Assembly (NCBI GenBank): GCA_913060505.1
Contig: CAJXRQ010000023.1
Location: forward strand, 1 to 55,306
DNA length: 55,306 bases
Direction of reading: 5' to 3'
Origin: an uncultured Desulfovibrio sp.
GTDB taxonomy: Bacteria > Desulfobacterota > Desulfovibrionia > Desulfovibrionales > Desulfovibrionaceae
In this document: positions 46,118 through 55,192 of the stretch, in pieces
Layout: every line of letters begins with the position of its first letter
How positions within the stretch are numbered: the stretch's first letter is position 1
Notes under the pieces: model-generated
Told to the model about the DNA's origin: nothing
What the model saw: the letters and a program-made list of their open reading frames with translations, nothing else
Databases searched by the model: none
Translations under genes and position numbers: made by a program

Positions 46118-49100
46118 CTACAATTTACGAAAACACGACTGTCTACTTTCAACCAAATACCAATGGTGTGGATCAAGGATCACCGCCTTAGGAATGAAAG
46201 AGCAATCAAGGCCGTAAACGTGTTCGCCAGCCTTCAGCATGATTCTCTTGATCTCCTTCATTTCTCCCGCATCGTTTATGAAGCCAACTTCTAGGGAAGT
46301 GGAAAAGGGCACCGTTTGGATGTTGCTCTTGTTGTCATGCTCCTGTTTGGTGGCCTGGACGGTGAGAGCAATCCGCTGATTTTCAACCTGAGTATGGATC
46401 AGGGACAGGCTGTACTGGACGCGTTTTTCCAGCCAATCACGGGCAAAGGGAAAGAGACCGGAAGGAAGAACTTCTTTCAGGGCTTCATAAAAAACGGCAG
46501 AGGTGAGGAAGTCTTTTTCTTGAGCGGCCTGAGCCACCCACCCGGCCAACCAGTGATCAAAAAATTTCGGTCCGATTTGCTGGGCGAGGGCGTATAGGGC
46601 GAGTCCTCCCTTATGACGGGAAATATATGATGCCTTGTCGACAAGAAGCAGAGGCTTTTCCACGATGCCTTCCTCGCCCCGTCCTTTTTCATAATCGTCA
46701 TAGGCTTGATTGAGCCACTTGCTTGTTTGATCCGGTCCCCACATTTCATCCATGAACCGGAACGCGTAATATCTGGCGATGGACTCCGTCAGCAATTGTG
46801 CTCCTTGCACGTCTGCGACCTTCAGGGAGGCAAGGATCCATTGCCGGGCAAGTTGTTCGGCTACGATCAGGTGAATGTATTGCCCATCCTCTTTCTCCTT
46901 GATATCCGCCGTCCAGCCTCGATTTTCTGATATGGCTGCGACATTGACAAATGAAAGGAATTCGTCATCGTAGAATGGCTTTTCAATTACCAACGCGTGA
47001 CTGTGGGGATAGGGCCCCAACCTCGCGGTGAGCCAGGGGATGGCCTTTTTCATGGCATCCTGGAAAACGGCAAGGTTGTATGTGTGGCGGGGGATGTGGA
47101 ATAGTTGGCAAGTCACTCCCTGGCAGATGAATTCTCGTGTGGCGAATTTTGCGGAAATTATTTTGAAATCCATCGCGCCGGGACGCTGGGAGGTGTATTG
47201 GGCGTAATTACGTCCCTGGTCCCGCCATGTTTTGATTTCCTCCCCTGGTCCTATAATGCGCTGGTCCGCATCGGTACTGACCACCATGTTCCACGTCAGG
47301 CCGTCTGATTGAAGGGATTCGAACCGGTTGGCCCGGGAAAAGGCGTTGTCTGCCCCACTCATCCGGGAATCCCGTAACGAGAGTCCCTGCCCTAGCCGTT
47401 TTCTGTTGTTGGTTAGCTCTCGGGATCGGTCGTAGCCGAAAAAGGGCAGGAAGTCCGTGCCCAATACCGTTCCGTTATAGGTGAGATCGCTCTGGAAATC
47501 CGATTGGTGGAACCCCTTGTAGGCGAGACGCGCTTCAATTGTCAGACACAGTTCTTCCCCTGGTCTCAGGGCGGGGTGCAGGCGATAGATCGCATGCCTT
47601 AGATTCGTGTCATCCTGCGTTTTTTCAAGTGTTCGACCTTCAATCGCAAGCTTTTCCACGGTCAGCTTTTTGTCCCAATCCACATGCAGGGTGTCTATTG
47701 TCCGGGCTGTTATGTTTTTTAGAACCAGCCGGGTCTGGTAGTTTGCCTTCCTTTTTTTGGGGAAAAGGTTAAGGACCAGATCCATGTCAATAATTTTGGG
47801 TTGAGGTGTTTCCCGGTAGACTGAATAGTCTTTTTCGTAGGCCGCTGCTTCGGCTTCCTTTTGCGCATCTGTCTGGTATTCGGCCTGGCGGATCAGGTTG
47901 TCATGGATGCCGTACTGGAAATAGCCGAATAGCAACAGGCAGCAAGCGCTGACCACCGCCAATATTCGCCCACCGGGTTTGCGCAATGTCTGTAGTAGGA
48001 TGTGCAACCGCTCTTTGACAGTCCTGTCTACACCTCGGTTCCATAGCAGTAGGCTGAGAGTAAGAAAGAGTACTGACAGGGATGTCCATGCCCCGGTGTA
48101 CCAGAAAAGGCCTGCATCCAGTACTCCGTATCCATTCATTTCTGAATAGTTGTACTTTTCGGGCCCGAAAACTCCAGGAACGAATGGGAAGCCGAACCGC
48201 AATTGTTCAATCAACCTGAAGTCTACGGACATGGAGATAAATATGAACAGGGCGATGGAGATGATATGCCCTTTCAGTCGACTGTTGAACAACACACCGC
48301 AAAAAAAAGCCAGGCTGATCAAGTGCAGACAGGTGAGCCAGCCGAATCGTGAACCATATAGCTCCCGCAGGTACAACCCCCATTCCATATCTTTAAAGCC
48401 CATTGCCCATTGGGAAAGAACCCCGGCCACAAAAATCAGCGTGACGATGAGAAAGGCGATGCCAGCCATGGTCAGAAAACGGGACAGCACAAAGACCCAG
48501 GTGGGGGTGGGCATGGCATCCGTAATCTGCCATACGCTGGAGGTTCGGTCCTTGAATAACAGCTCGCCTGATAGAATCAGCAGCATAATGCCGATCACAA
48601 TCATCATGGGGATTCTGATATAGGTCATGACGGAAGTAAGCGGCAGGTGGGAGGCTGTTAGATAATAGGCGGATGTCCAGAAGAAATTGTAGCCCAAGAA
48701 CATCAGAAAAAGGGTCGCCATGATGGACAGAAAAGGAGGGGAACTCAACGTGTTTTTCCAGTTTTCTGCGGATAATTGCAGTGATTTCAAAAGATTGAAT
48801 GAGAAGCTGTGGTTTAGGGCCAGAGGGGCTGAGGGCTTTGCCCGTAGGGCCGGTTTGGTAAAGGCTGTCTCTTGGCTACTTTTCTTGACAAAGCGAACAG
48901 CGAAGGCCTTGAAATTGAATTTTAGAAGCGCCACCGCGAACAATAACAGGGACACCATCCCCCAGATCAAACGGTTGAACAGCAGAGTGGAGGTGACGGG
49001 GAGATAAGCGTTGTTGAGTTCCTGTACCCCCATAGTTTCGGTCAGACTTTCCACAGAACAATATCCAAAAGGATCAAGCAGTTCGATGGCAAGGGGATAG

Positions 49101-49696
49101 AGTGAATCTTTTCGGGCGGAAGTCGAAAGCAGAAACAATATGCAGACCACCAGAATTCCCAGATAGGCGGCGGTGGCTCTGCGGGTCATGACTACGAGAA
49201 AGACGGCAAAAGTGACCAGGAAAATGAGATTTGGAGCGGTAAGGAGTATAAAACCGTGCACCATCTGGCCAATGGGTACGGGGCCAAATTGATCAGGAGT
49301 ACCTGTTCCGAGAAAGGGGAAAAGCAGTATCCCGATAGGGTAACCCAACACCACTGCGAAATTGACCAACATGACCCCGATATACTTTCCAAGGAAATAT
49401 TTTTTTTCGTGGATGATAGCCGGGTAGATAATGTTGGCCGCACCGGTTTCCAAATCCCTTGCCAGAGCACTAGCGGAGATGATGGCGGTGATTGCGAACA
49501 GGATAATCCCCATGACCGCCATGTTGCGATAAATGATGGCCGAGGCGTTGAGATGAATGCTGTTGTTGGCAAACAGATCGTTGACGCCGATCATGTACCA
49601 GACGCCTTGAAAAATAAGCAGAAGAAAGAAAAGGAGCGTGTAGACCTTTTTGCAGTGGTAAAGGAATTCGGTCCGAATAATGAAATTCATTTTCAT
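46118..49696 (-). CDS. ABC permease fused to an inactive M1 aminopeptidase-like domain
   Basis: 1192 residues. Two ABC-2-type membrane blocks (about 1-265 and 290-590) are followed by an M1 peptidase-like domain (about 610-1192). Where M1 enzymes have HExxH (VAHELAHQW), this protein reads VAEQLARQW near residue 946-954, so all three catalytic residues are replaced; the later ligand Glu is kept in LTESIARYYAF. ATG 49696 follows the ATPase stop as TAAATG. The fold may serve as a periplasmic binding or gating module. Works with the ATPase next to it. Confidence 0.8.
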   Translation of the reverse strand: MKMNFIIRTEFLYHCKKVYTLLFFLLLIFQGVWYMIGVNDLFANNSIHLNASAIIYRNMAVMGIILFAITAIISASALARDLETGAANIIYPAIIHEKKYFLGKYIGVMLVNFAVVLGYPIGILLFPFLGTGTPDQFGPVPIGQMVHGFILLTAPNLIFLVTFAVFLVVMTRRATAAYLGILVVCILFLLSTSARKDSLYPLAIELLDPFGYCSVESLTETMGVQELNNAYLPVTSTLLFNRLIWGMVSLLLFAVALLKFNFKAFAVRFVKKSSQETAFTKPALRAKPSAPLALNHSFSFNLLKSLQLSAENWKNTLSSPPFLSIMATLFLMFLGYNFFWTSAYYLTASHLPLTSVMTYIRIPMMIVIGIMLLILSGELLFKDRTSSVWQITDAMPTPTWVFVLSRFLTMAGIAFLIVTLIFVAGVLSQWAMGFKDMEWGLYLRELYGSRFGWLTCLHLISLAFFCGVLFNSRLKGHIISIALFIFISMSVDFRLIEQLRFGFPFVPGVFGPEKYNYSEMNGYGVLDAGLFWYTGAWTSLSVLFLTLSLLLWNRGVDRTVKERLHILLQTLRKPGGRILAVVSACCLLLFGYFQYGIHDNLIRQAEYQTDAQKEAEAAAYEKDYSVYRETPQPKIIDMDLVLNLFPKKRKANYQTRLVLKNITARTIDTLHVDWDKKLTVEKLAIEGRTLEKTQDDTNLRHAIYRLHPALRPGEELCLTIEARLAYKGFHQSDFQSDLTYNGTVLGTDFLPFFGYDRSRELTNNRKRLGQGLSLRDSRMSGADNAFSRANRFESLQSDGLTWNMVVSTDADQRIIGPGEEIKTWRDQGRNYAQYTSQRPGAMDFKIISAKFATREFICQGVTCQLFHIPRHTYNLAVFQDAMKKAIPWLTARLGPYPHSHALVIEKPFYDDEFLSFVNVAAISENRGWTADIKEKEDGQYIHLIVAEQLARQWILASLKVADVQGAQLLTESIARYYAFRFMDEMWGPDQTSKWLNQAYDDYEKGRGEEGIVEKPLLLVDKASYISRHKGGLALYALAQQIGPKFFDHWLAGWVAQAAQEKDFLTSAVFYEALKEVLPSGLFPFARDWLEKRVQYSLSLIHTQVENQRIALTVQATKQEHDNKSNIQTVPFSTSLEVGFINDAGEMKEIKRIMLKAGEHVYGLDCSFIPKAVILDPHHWYLVESRQSCFRKL

Positions 49697-49703
49697 TTAC
49701 TGC

Positions 49704-50603
49704 CTATATGTTTGCCGAAAATTTCGACATGTCTGCGTAGCCCCGGATAACCGCGAAGTAGGCATCGCCCATGTCGGGGGATTTGGCCTCGAAGGAGTCG
49801 TCAGGAGCAGTGTCACCGTAGACGAGGATGCGTGTTTTGCCTTGCTCGATGTGGATTGATATGACCGGAAACGTGTCTTTGCAGGCGTCAAGGTCGCCTC
49901 GTCCAATCCCCTTGGCCCAGATTTTTCCTTCCACCGCTTTGATGATTTCGCGGGGAGTGGCATGAACCAACACCTGTCCGTTGCCGATGATAGCCATGTC
50001 CGCGCACAGGGAGGTGACGTCCTCCACTATGTGGGTCGAAAGGATGATGATCGACTCTTCTCCCAGTTCGCTCAGGATATTGTAGAACCGGGTTCTTTCT
50101 TCAGGATCTAGCCCGGCTGTGGGTTCATCCACGATGATTAGTTCCGGCTTCCCGACCAGCGCTTGCGCAATGCCGAAACGTTGTTTCATGCCGCCGGAAT
50201 AGCTGTTCAGGCTTTTCTTGCGAACTTCAAAGAGGTTCACCCGGTGCAGCAAGTACTCCACCAGGGCTTTGCGTTCCGCCTTTTTAACAACACCCTTGAT
50301 TCGGGAAATGTAGTCCAGCATTTCCTCCGCCGACATGGAATCGTACACGCCGAATTCCTGAGGTAGGTACCCCAAAGTCCGGCGGATTTTCTCCGGCTCC
50401 CTAGTGGCCTCGATGTCCCCCAGGAAGATCTGTCCCTGATCCGCGTCCTGCAGAGTGGCAAGGGTACGCATCAGTGTAGATTTTCCGGCTCCGTTCTGGC
50501 CCAGGAGACCGAACATGCCCCGACCTATGGTCAGGTTGATGTTTTGTAGTGCCTGAACGCCGTTGGCGTATGTTTTGGACAGATTTTGTATCGTCAGCTT
50601 CAT
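49704..50603 (-). CDS. ABC transporter ATP-binding protein
   Basis: 299 residues. Walker A GQNGAGKST (about 36), signature YSGGMKQR (about 139), Walker B LIIVDEPTAGLD (about 161), and the H-loop ILSTHIVED. The C-terminal extension of about 85 residues is typical of ABC-2-type export ATPases. It powers the fused permease whose ATG lies right after its stop. Confidence 0.92.
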   Translation of the reverse strand: MKLTIQNLSKTYANGVQALQNINLTIGRGMFGLLGQNGAGKSTLMRTLATLQDADQGQIFLGDIEATREPEKIRRTLGYLPQEFGVYDSMSAEEMLDYISRIKGVVKKAERKALVEYLLHRVNLFEVRKKSLNSYSGGMKQRFGIAQALVGKPELIIVDEPTAGLDPEERTRFYNILSELGEESIIILSTHIVEDVTSLCADMAIIGNGQVLVHATPREIIKAVEGKIWAKGIGRGDLDACKDTFPVISIHIEQGKTRILVYGDTAPDDSFEAKSPDMGDAYFAVIRGYADMSKFSANI

Positions 50604-50858
50604 TGTTGTCCCGTATTTCGATTGTAGTGGGATGGTTCAGACTCGTGGCGCCACGTTTGCAGAACATTTTCTCTTCGTCGGTTCCATTTCAATTTGCCGT
50701 TGTCCCAATAGACTGTGGAAATTCGAGGAGCAAGAGCGTGGAGAAAAAAAGACTGGATTCGAATACGAAAAGATCGAACTCGAATAGCAAGAAGGATTTT
50801 TAGTGAATTTTCGGGAATGGGTGTGGGCAGGCCGTGTTGCACTGCGGCAAGGCGAGGG

Positions 50859-51731
50859 TCAGCAATTGGCGCGGCCAGGCTTGTGGCACCCCGGCGTAAC
50901 CCCGAAAAGTCTTTTGTAGCAGATGATGAAGTGGCTGACGTTGGCATACCCCACATGTGAGGCCGCTTGGCTGACATCCAGACTCTGGCTGGAGAGCAGT
51001 TCCCTGGCGTAGGTCATGCGCTGTCGCAGGAGATATTGAAGCGGCGGCAGGCCGAAGATGCTTTTGAAGCCTCTTCTCAACGTGGATTCGCTGACTCCGA
51101 CTTGTCGGGCCAGGGCAGATGTGGTCGGCGGATTGGCCATTTTTTCGGTCAGGATATCGGCGGCGGCCCTGATGCGTTCGTCATCCGAATAATTTGGGGG
51201 CCATTCCTTTACATGTGTGTCGCGTACCAGGCGGTCGGTCTGCAAGGCTAGGAGTTCCAAGGCGCAGCCTTCTAAATGCAGCAGGGCTGCGCTGCCTTGA
51301 TATCGGGGGCTGAAGGCTTCAGCCGCCATTTGGTGCATCTCGGGCGTCATGGGTAGGGTGACTAACCGTTTTTGTCCGTACAGAAACATGCGGCAGTCTT
51401 CAGGCATCAGGCCCATTTCTTTGGCCCAATAATCCTCCAAGACCTCCGGATGCAAAAGAATAGTCACGGCATACAATGTCTCGTCGGATAGATATCGGCT
51501 ATAGCCGCTTGTTCGATCTAGGTGAACCAGGGCATTGACTCCGCGTTGGTTGAGAAAAGATTCGGGTCGCTTTTCCCTGCCGCCGTTGAAGTTGATATCC
51601 AGCTTTCCGCTCAGGCAAAAGGAAAAGCTTAAGGGCATCTCCTGAAGGTCAAACGTATAGGAGGGCATGTAACCGGGCTCTGTTCGCGACGTGAGTATGT
51701 GAAAACCTGGCTTGATGGTGGAGAACTGCAT
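50859..51731 (-). CDS. AraC-family regulator, PchR-like
   Basis: 290 residues from ATG 51731, chosen over ATG 51860 because AAGGAGG stands at ideal spacing before it. The N-terminal sensor has PGYMPSYTFDLQEMPLSFSFCLSG, like PchR/YbtA regulators that bind ferri-siderophores. The C-terminus holds two HTH motifs (TTSALARQVGVSESTLRRGF and VSQAASHVGYANVSHF). It should activate the downstream ABC/TonB operon when the chelate enters the cell. A Fur-like site lies about 190 bp upstream. Confidence 0.85.
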   Translation of the reverse strand: MQFSTIKPGFHILTSRTEPGYMPSYTFDLQEMPLSFSFCLSGKLDINFNGGREKRPESFLNQRGVNALVHLDRTSGYSRYLSDETLYAVTILLHPEVLEDYWAKEMGLMPEDCRMFLYGQKRLVTLPMTPEMHQMAAEAFSPRYQGSAALLHLEGCALELLALQTDRLVRDTHVKEWPPNYSDDERIRAAADILTEKMANPPTTSALARQVGVSESTLRRGFKSIFGLPPLQYLLRQRMTYARELLSSQSLDVSQAASHVGYANVSHFIICYKRLFGVTPGCHKPGRANC

Positions 51732-51921
51732 GGAGTCCTCCTTTCCGACCCTATTGCCCGCGTCATCAAAACGCAGTGAATTTTCTATATTATGCCCCAC
51801 ATCGATAGAATAGGAGATTGAAAATGAACGAGAATGTTTTGACAAGATTGATTTACTCATTGTTTGTTGTGTAACAGTATGGGTTTTGGTTTATTTTGAT
51901 TGTAAAACAAAGGTGATTAGT

Positions 51922-51936
51922 TGCAAATCATTCTCA
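51922..51936. promoter_or_regulatory. Fur-box-like site
   Basis: TGCAAATCATTCTCA matches the 7-1-7 Fur consensus TGATAATNATTATCA at 12 of 15 positions, counting N. It lies upstream of the PchR-like gene, where iron repression is expected. Confidence 0.45.
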
Positions 51937-52339
51937 AAATAATGTTTATGAATCGAATGTTGTTTTATATTATCGTTTTGTTAAATACATCACAGGATCT
52001 ATTTCTGCAACATGTTACCTGTGCTGCTGTTATGACAGTTGTACCAAACAGTTTATACATCACATCAAATCCATATAGCATTCAGTGTCATGTGTGCATT
52101 GCGTAATTCAAAATAGCTAGATGTGGCGCATATTTTCAGTGCCGGGCAAGCGGCTCACCGAGCACAACGCGGGGATGATCTTTTTCTAGGGGGCGGGCAA
52201 CGATGTCGAGATGTTGGCTTTCCGACGAGAATGTCAAGAGACCATGTACGGGAGGCTTTAATGGGTATGAAAACTGATTTAAGATTTTATACGAAGTCCT
52301 AAATTGTCATTATCCGTCGAGTTCATTGCCCGTACCCAA
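51937..52339. other. AT-rich gap before scar copy 4
   Basis: About 400 bp, AT-rich to 52110, then GC-richer. No gene with start and ribosome binding site seen; a short GC-rich stretch at about 52130-52260 looks like coding debris (GKRLTEHNAG) but cannot be named. Confidence 0.4.
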
Positions 52340-52645
52340 GTATACACCCCAACCACCCCAGTGCATCCCCTTGCACTCAAATGTAAACGGCCTGTATACC
52401 AAGGCACAAAAAAAGGATTCAACGCGGCTCATTTTGCTGAGTTAAGCTGTTGAATCCTTTAATAATCCTCTGGAGCCAGGAATGAGAATTGAACTCACGA
52501 CCTACTGATTACGAAGACCTGTGCTGGAATTGTAAGCGTTGTAATTATTAACTTTTTAAAACAACATCCACTGCCTGGGCACATAAAAGCATGCCCTGGT
52601 ATATAGTTCGTATACCGGGGTAAAATTCATGAATTCTGGGCGTTT
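52340..52645 (-). repeat. tRNA-3'-end scar, copy 4 (most complete)
   Basis: Contains all parts. GTATACACCCC; the AGTGCA-N6-TGCACT repeat; the terminator; on the minus strand a tRNA 3' half at 52471-52515 (loop TTCGTAA, i.e. anticodon CGT for Thr; stem TCAGT; T-arm GTGAG-TTCAATT-CTCAT; acceptor TCCTGGC-T-CCA); then TTGTAATTATT, CACATAAAA, a GTATAC-type palindrome and a CATGAATTCTGGGCG tail. The left two thirds match copy 2, the right half matches copy 1. The 5' half of the tRNA is absent, so it is not a working tRNA. Confidence 0.88.
52407..52460 (-). terminator. Terminator of the tRNA scar, copy 4
   Basis: Minus-strand stem AAAGGATTCAAC / GTTGAATCCTTT with seven T, next to the tRNA-like CCA end. 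Confidence 0.85.
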
Positions 52646-52760
52646 ACTTTTAAAATCTCAATTTGCTAAGATGAGAGCATTTTTTTAAATTAACGTTATG
52701 TTAGGCGGTTAGCTCGGACGCCCTACTGATATTTGTCAGGAGGGTGAGCGCTCCATGCGC

Positions 52761-54053
52761 CTATCCCCATAGTGCGCTGATAGGGACCGCGAACATATCC
52801 TCACCAAATGGAACGACCTCCGTACCGCCATACAGCACCACGCCCGATTGGAATTTGTCCCCAATATCTTCCTTCAACGCTTTCAGCCCACGGAAGTGCT
52901 TCGGTGCGACTTGTGCGGAGTGTTTGATTTCTATGCACGCGATCTCGCCGGACGGCTTTTCTAGAATGAGGTCTACCTCAAGGCCAGCGTGAGTGCGGAA
53001 GTGATAGGGGGTGGCCGAAACATTACTCCACGTCAGGTGTTTGAGTATTTCGTTGACCACGAAGGTTTCGAGGAGTTGGCCTGCTAGTTCAGGGGTGCTT
53101 ACCAGCCTGTCAGCGTCTGCGCCTATGAGGTGGGCTGCAAGGCCGCTGTCCACCATGTAAAGCTTGGGCGACTTGACAAGGCGCTTGCCGAGGTTGGGAG
53201 CCCAGGCTGGAAGAAAGTGGATGAGGAAGACCTTCTCAAGCAGGTCCATGTACCGCCCAAGCGTCGCATTCGGCACTTGCATGGTTCTGGACACCTCGGA
53301 CTGGTTGAGTTGGCTCGACGTGCGCGTTGCGAGCAGGCGCACCAGTCTGAGCATGGTGGCCGTCTCTTGGACACGGGCAATATCGCGGATGTCTCGCTCA
53401 ACGATCGTTGTCAGGTAAGAGTCGAACCACGCACTTCTTCGCTTATGCGTTTTACGCGTCATGGCTTCCGGGTAGCCTCCCGCTATCAATATGTCTGGCA
53501 GGTCGTACTCTTCGGCTGCGCCTTGTCGTGCGAAGGCTTTATCGAACAGAGCTTGTACGAAATCTGTCTTGCGCTCATGAATCTCGGCCTGAGAGAGCGG
53601 CCACAAAGTCTGTATCTCCATGCGTCCGGCAAGGGAGTCGCTCACAAGGGGCAACGTCAGAAGATTTGCAGAGCCGGTCAGCAGAAAATCTCCAGGCTTC
53701 CTATCTGTGTTCACAGCCTCCTTGATTGCCAGCAGTAACTCCGGCACCCGCTGAACCTCGTTTATGATCAACGGCCTTGGTTGACCTGCGATGAATGCCG
53801 TAGGATCGCCGCCAGCTAAGGCTAGAACCGTGGCGTTATCCAAGGTGACGTATTTGGCCTCGAACGTGTCAGCGAGCAGGTTCTTGACCAGAGTGCTTTT
53901 GCCTACCTGCCGCGCTCCGCGCAGGAAGAGAACGGGTGAGTCAGCTAGTGCCTCAAGGAGTTCTTGGGTGATATTTCGTCTAATTATGGTAAAATATTTA
54001 CCACTAAATGGTAAAATTTCAACCTGAATTTTAATGTAAAATTCCGAACTCAT
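52761..54053 (-). CDS. DUF4143 / AAA-14 family ATPase
   Basis: 430 residues. Walker A RGARQVGKSTLV (about 39), Walker B PLIINEVQRVPEL, sensor LLTGSANLL, then a C-terminal DUF4143 domain with the nuclease-like LEVDLILEKPSGEIACIEIKHS. Such proteins are widespread, often in islands, with unknown role. The only Met near the natural N-terminus is ATG 54053; the longer frame to 54281 is antisense to the CDI toxin tail and is not used. Confidence 0.8.
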   Translation of the reverse strand: MSSEFYIKIQVEILPFSGKYFTIIRRNITQELLEALADSPVLFLRGARQVGKSTLVKNLLADTFEAKYVTLDNATVLALAGGDPTAFIAGQPRPLIINEVQRVPELLLAIKEAVNTDRKPGDFLLTGSANLLTLPLVSDSLAGRMEIQTLWPLSQAEIHERKTDFVQALFDKAFARQGAAEEYDLPDILIAGGYPEAMTRKTHKRRSAWFDSYLTTIVERDIRDIARVQETATMLRLVRLLATRTSSQLNQSEVSRTMQVPNATLGRYMDLLEKVFLIHFLPAWAPNLGKRLVKSPKLYMVDSGLAAHLIGADADRLVSTPELAGQLLETFVVNEILKHLTWSNVSATPYHFRTHAGLEVDLILEKPSGEIACIEIKHSAQVAPKHFRGLKALKEDIGDKFQSGVVLYGGTEVVPFGEDMFAVPISALWG

Positions 54054-54103
54054 TATATGGGGTGTGACGAAGCTTGTACACTCTGGGCGAAGTATGCCCA
54101 TAA

Positions 54104-54267
54104 AACCATTCACTTGAAATAAAAGGTAAATATAGGGGGGATGTCGTACATTTTGTAAACCCCAAGACTGGTAATAATGTGATAAAGACACTTGATAACC
54201 AGTTTGTAAGCGCTTGGCATTTAAACACTGATCAATTGAAAAATGTTTTAGCCAGGGGGAAGTTGTA
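54104..54267 (+). pseudogene. C-terminal fragment of a CdiA / colicin-D-like toxin
   Basis: The frame has no start; it is closed by TAA upstream (54101) and by TAA at 54265. It encodes GKYRGDVVHFVNPKTGNNV, then IKTLDNQFVSAWHLNTDQLK and the tail NVLARGKL. This is the pattern I know from colicin-D-type CDI toxin tails (tRNA-cleaving), which end in a WxLxxxQ...RGxL motif directly before the immunity gene. Only about 54 residues remain. Confidence 0.6.
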
Positions 54268-54294
54268 AATGGAAGTAACAAATAATTTATACAG

Positions 54295-54546
54295 TTGATT
54301 AAACGTTTTTTAAGGCAGAAAATTTCAGCGTCTGCATTTGAAACGGCGTATCTTGAGCTGCGAAGGGAAAGTATAAATGCTGGGAATGACTACTGCGAAG
54401 ATATATTGGATGAGCTGTTTATTGACCTTGATGCATTTTGTTCAGACCCAGACCTATTCGACGAAGGTGATTTAACTGAGAAGGAATTGCGAGAAAGTTG
54501 TGCACGAACGTTAGCTGCCTTAGAATCGAAAGGGTACAAAGTATAG
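54295..54546 (+). CDS. cdiI: CDI / colicin-D-type immunity protein
   Basis: 83 residues, acidic and helical: SASAFETAYLELRRE, ILDELFIDLDAFCSDPDLF, LTEKELRESCARTLAAL. This fits the colicin immunity family (Colicin_immun), whose acidic helices block the toxin active site. The first codon is TTG 54295, 28 bp after the toxin stop; no ATG is in frame. The order toxin tail then immunity gene is the normal CDI order, and its open frame next to a dead toxin suggests retained protection. Confidence 0.65.
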   Translation: MIKRFLRQKISASAFETAYLELRRESINAGNDYCEDILDELFIDLDAFCSDPDLFDEGDLTEKELRESCARTLAALESKGYKV

Positions 54547-54645
54547 GCTGTGTCGAGTAGTGAGATTTTCTACTGGGTCACTGATATATTTGTATAAAAG
54601 ATATATTTAGTAATAAAATTTCTAAGCACGACAGTTTCTTCCGGA

Positions 54646-54904
54646 GTAAATAGCGCCGTGAACGGCAGCGATTTGGGCGAGAACATGACAAGCGGTTTGT
54701 ATAACGCCGCTGTGGGAGTGCTCGGCAAACATGCTGCCATGAAGTATTGGTGAAGCATATAAAGAAGGCGACCTCAACTATGTAACCCACAAAATAGCAC
54801 ATGCCGCCCTTGGCGGCGCTTTGGGTGGCGCCACGGGCGACGACATCGCTTCTGAAGCCATTGGGAAACGTGTGTCCACTTTGAGGGGAGCGAAAAGTGA
54901 GTGA
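54646..54904 (+). pseudogene. CdiA / filamentous haemagglutinin remnant with a +1 frameshift
   Basis: Two frames that join by a shift near 54746 encode GLYNAAVGVLGKHAAMK and then IGEAYKEGDLNYVTHKIAHA and ALGGALGGATGDD. This is the conserved region before the toxin domain of CdiA-type proteins. A stop (TGA 54750) interrupts the first frame. With the toxin tail upstream it shows a broken-up cdiA locus or orphan toxin modules. Confidence 0.6.
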
Positions 54905-55192
54905 TTGTGTAATAATTAGAGGAGAATAAGAAAAGTGGTAGTAGTGGTAGGTGTGTATAGTCAATCGAGATGGTTTGAGAACTTGGGGAAAAGAAGTGGT
55001 TGTGGATTGATGGCGGAATGGGTGAAGTTGCATGGAGCGTATTGATCATGGAGAATAGCCATAAGTGGGGATATGCGCGTGGATAGGAAGGCGATTCAAA
55101 AGCATCCCTTTCCCTATTGTTGATATGTACGAAACCCAAAGGGTGAGATAATGACGTCTCCTTGAATTTCAAGCTAAAACAAGGAGATAAGC
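54905..55192. other. Gap before the MucR-like gene
   Basis: No gene or repeat seen. The last 15 bp carry the AAGGAG ribosome binding site of the next gene. Confidence 0.4.

Noticed and set aside
49256..49750. 164-codon plus-strand frame opposite the ABC permease
   Set aside because: Shadow frame of a well-supported gene; no independent signal.
51732..51860. Longer start of the PchR-like regulator at 51860
   Set aside because: No Shine-Dalgarno there, while ATG 51731 has AAGGAGG at ideal spacing.
51921..52106. 61-codon plus-strand frame over the Fur-like site
   Set aside because: AT-rich, no ribosome site, no recognisable product.
52471..52515. Functional tRNA-Thr gene
   Set aside because: Only the 3' half is present; the D-arm, the 5' acceptor strand and a pairing anticodon stem are missing.
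54054..54281. Extended N-terminus of the DUF4143 ATPase
   Set aside because: The added part is antisense to the CDI toxin tail and has no family-like content.
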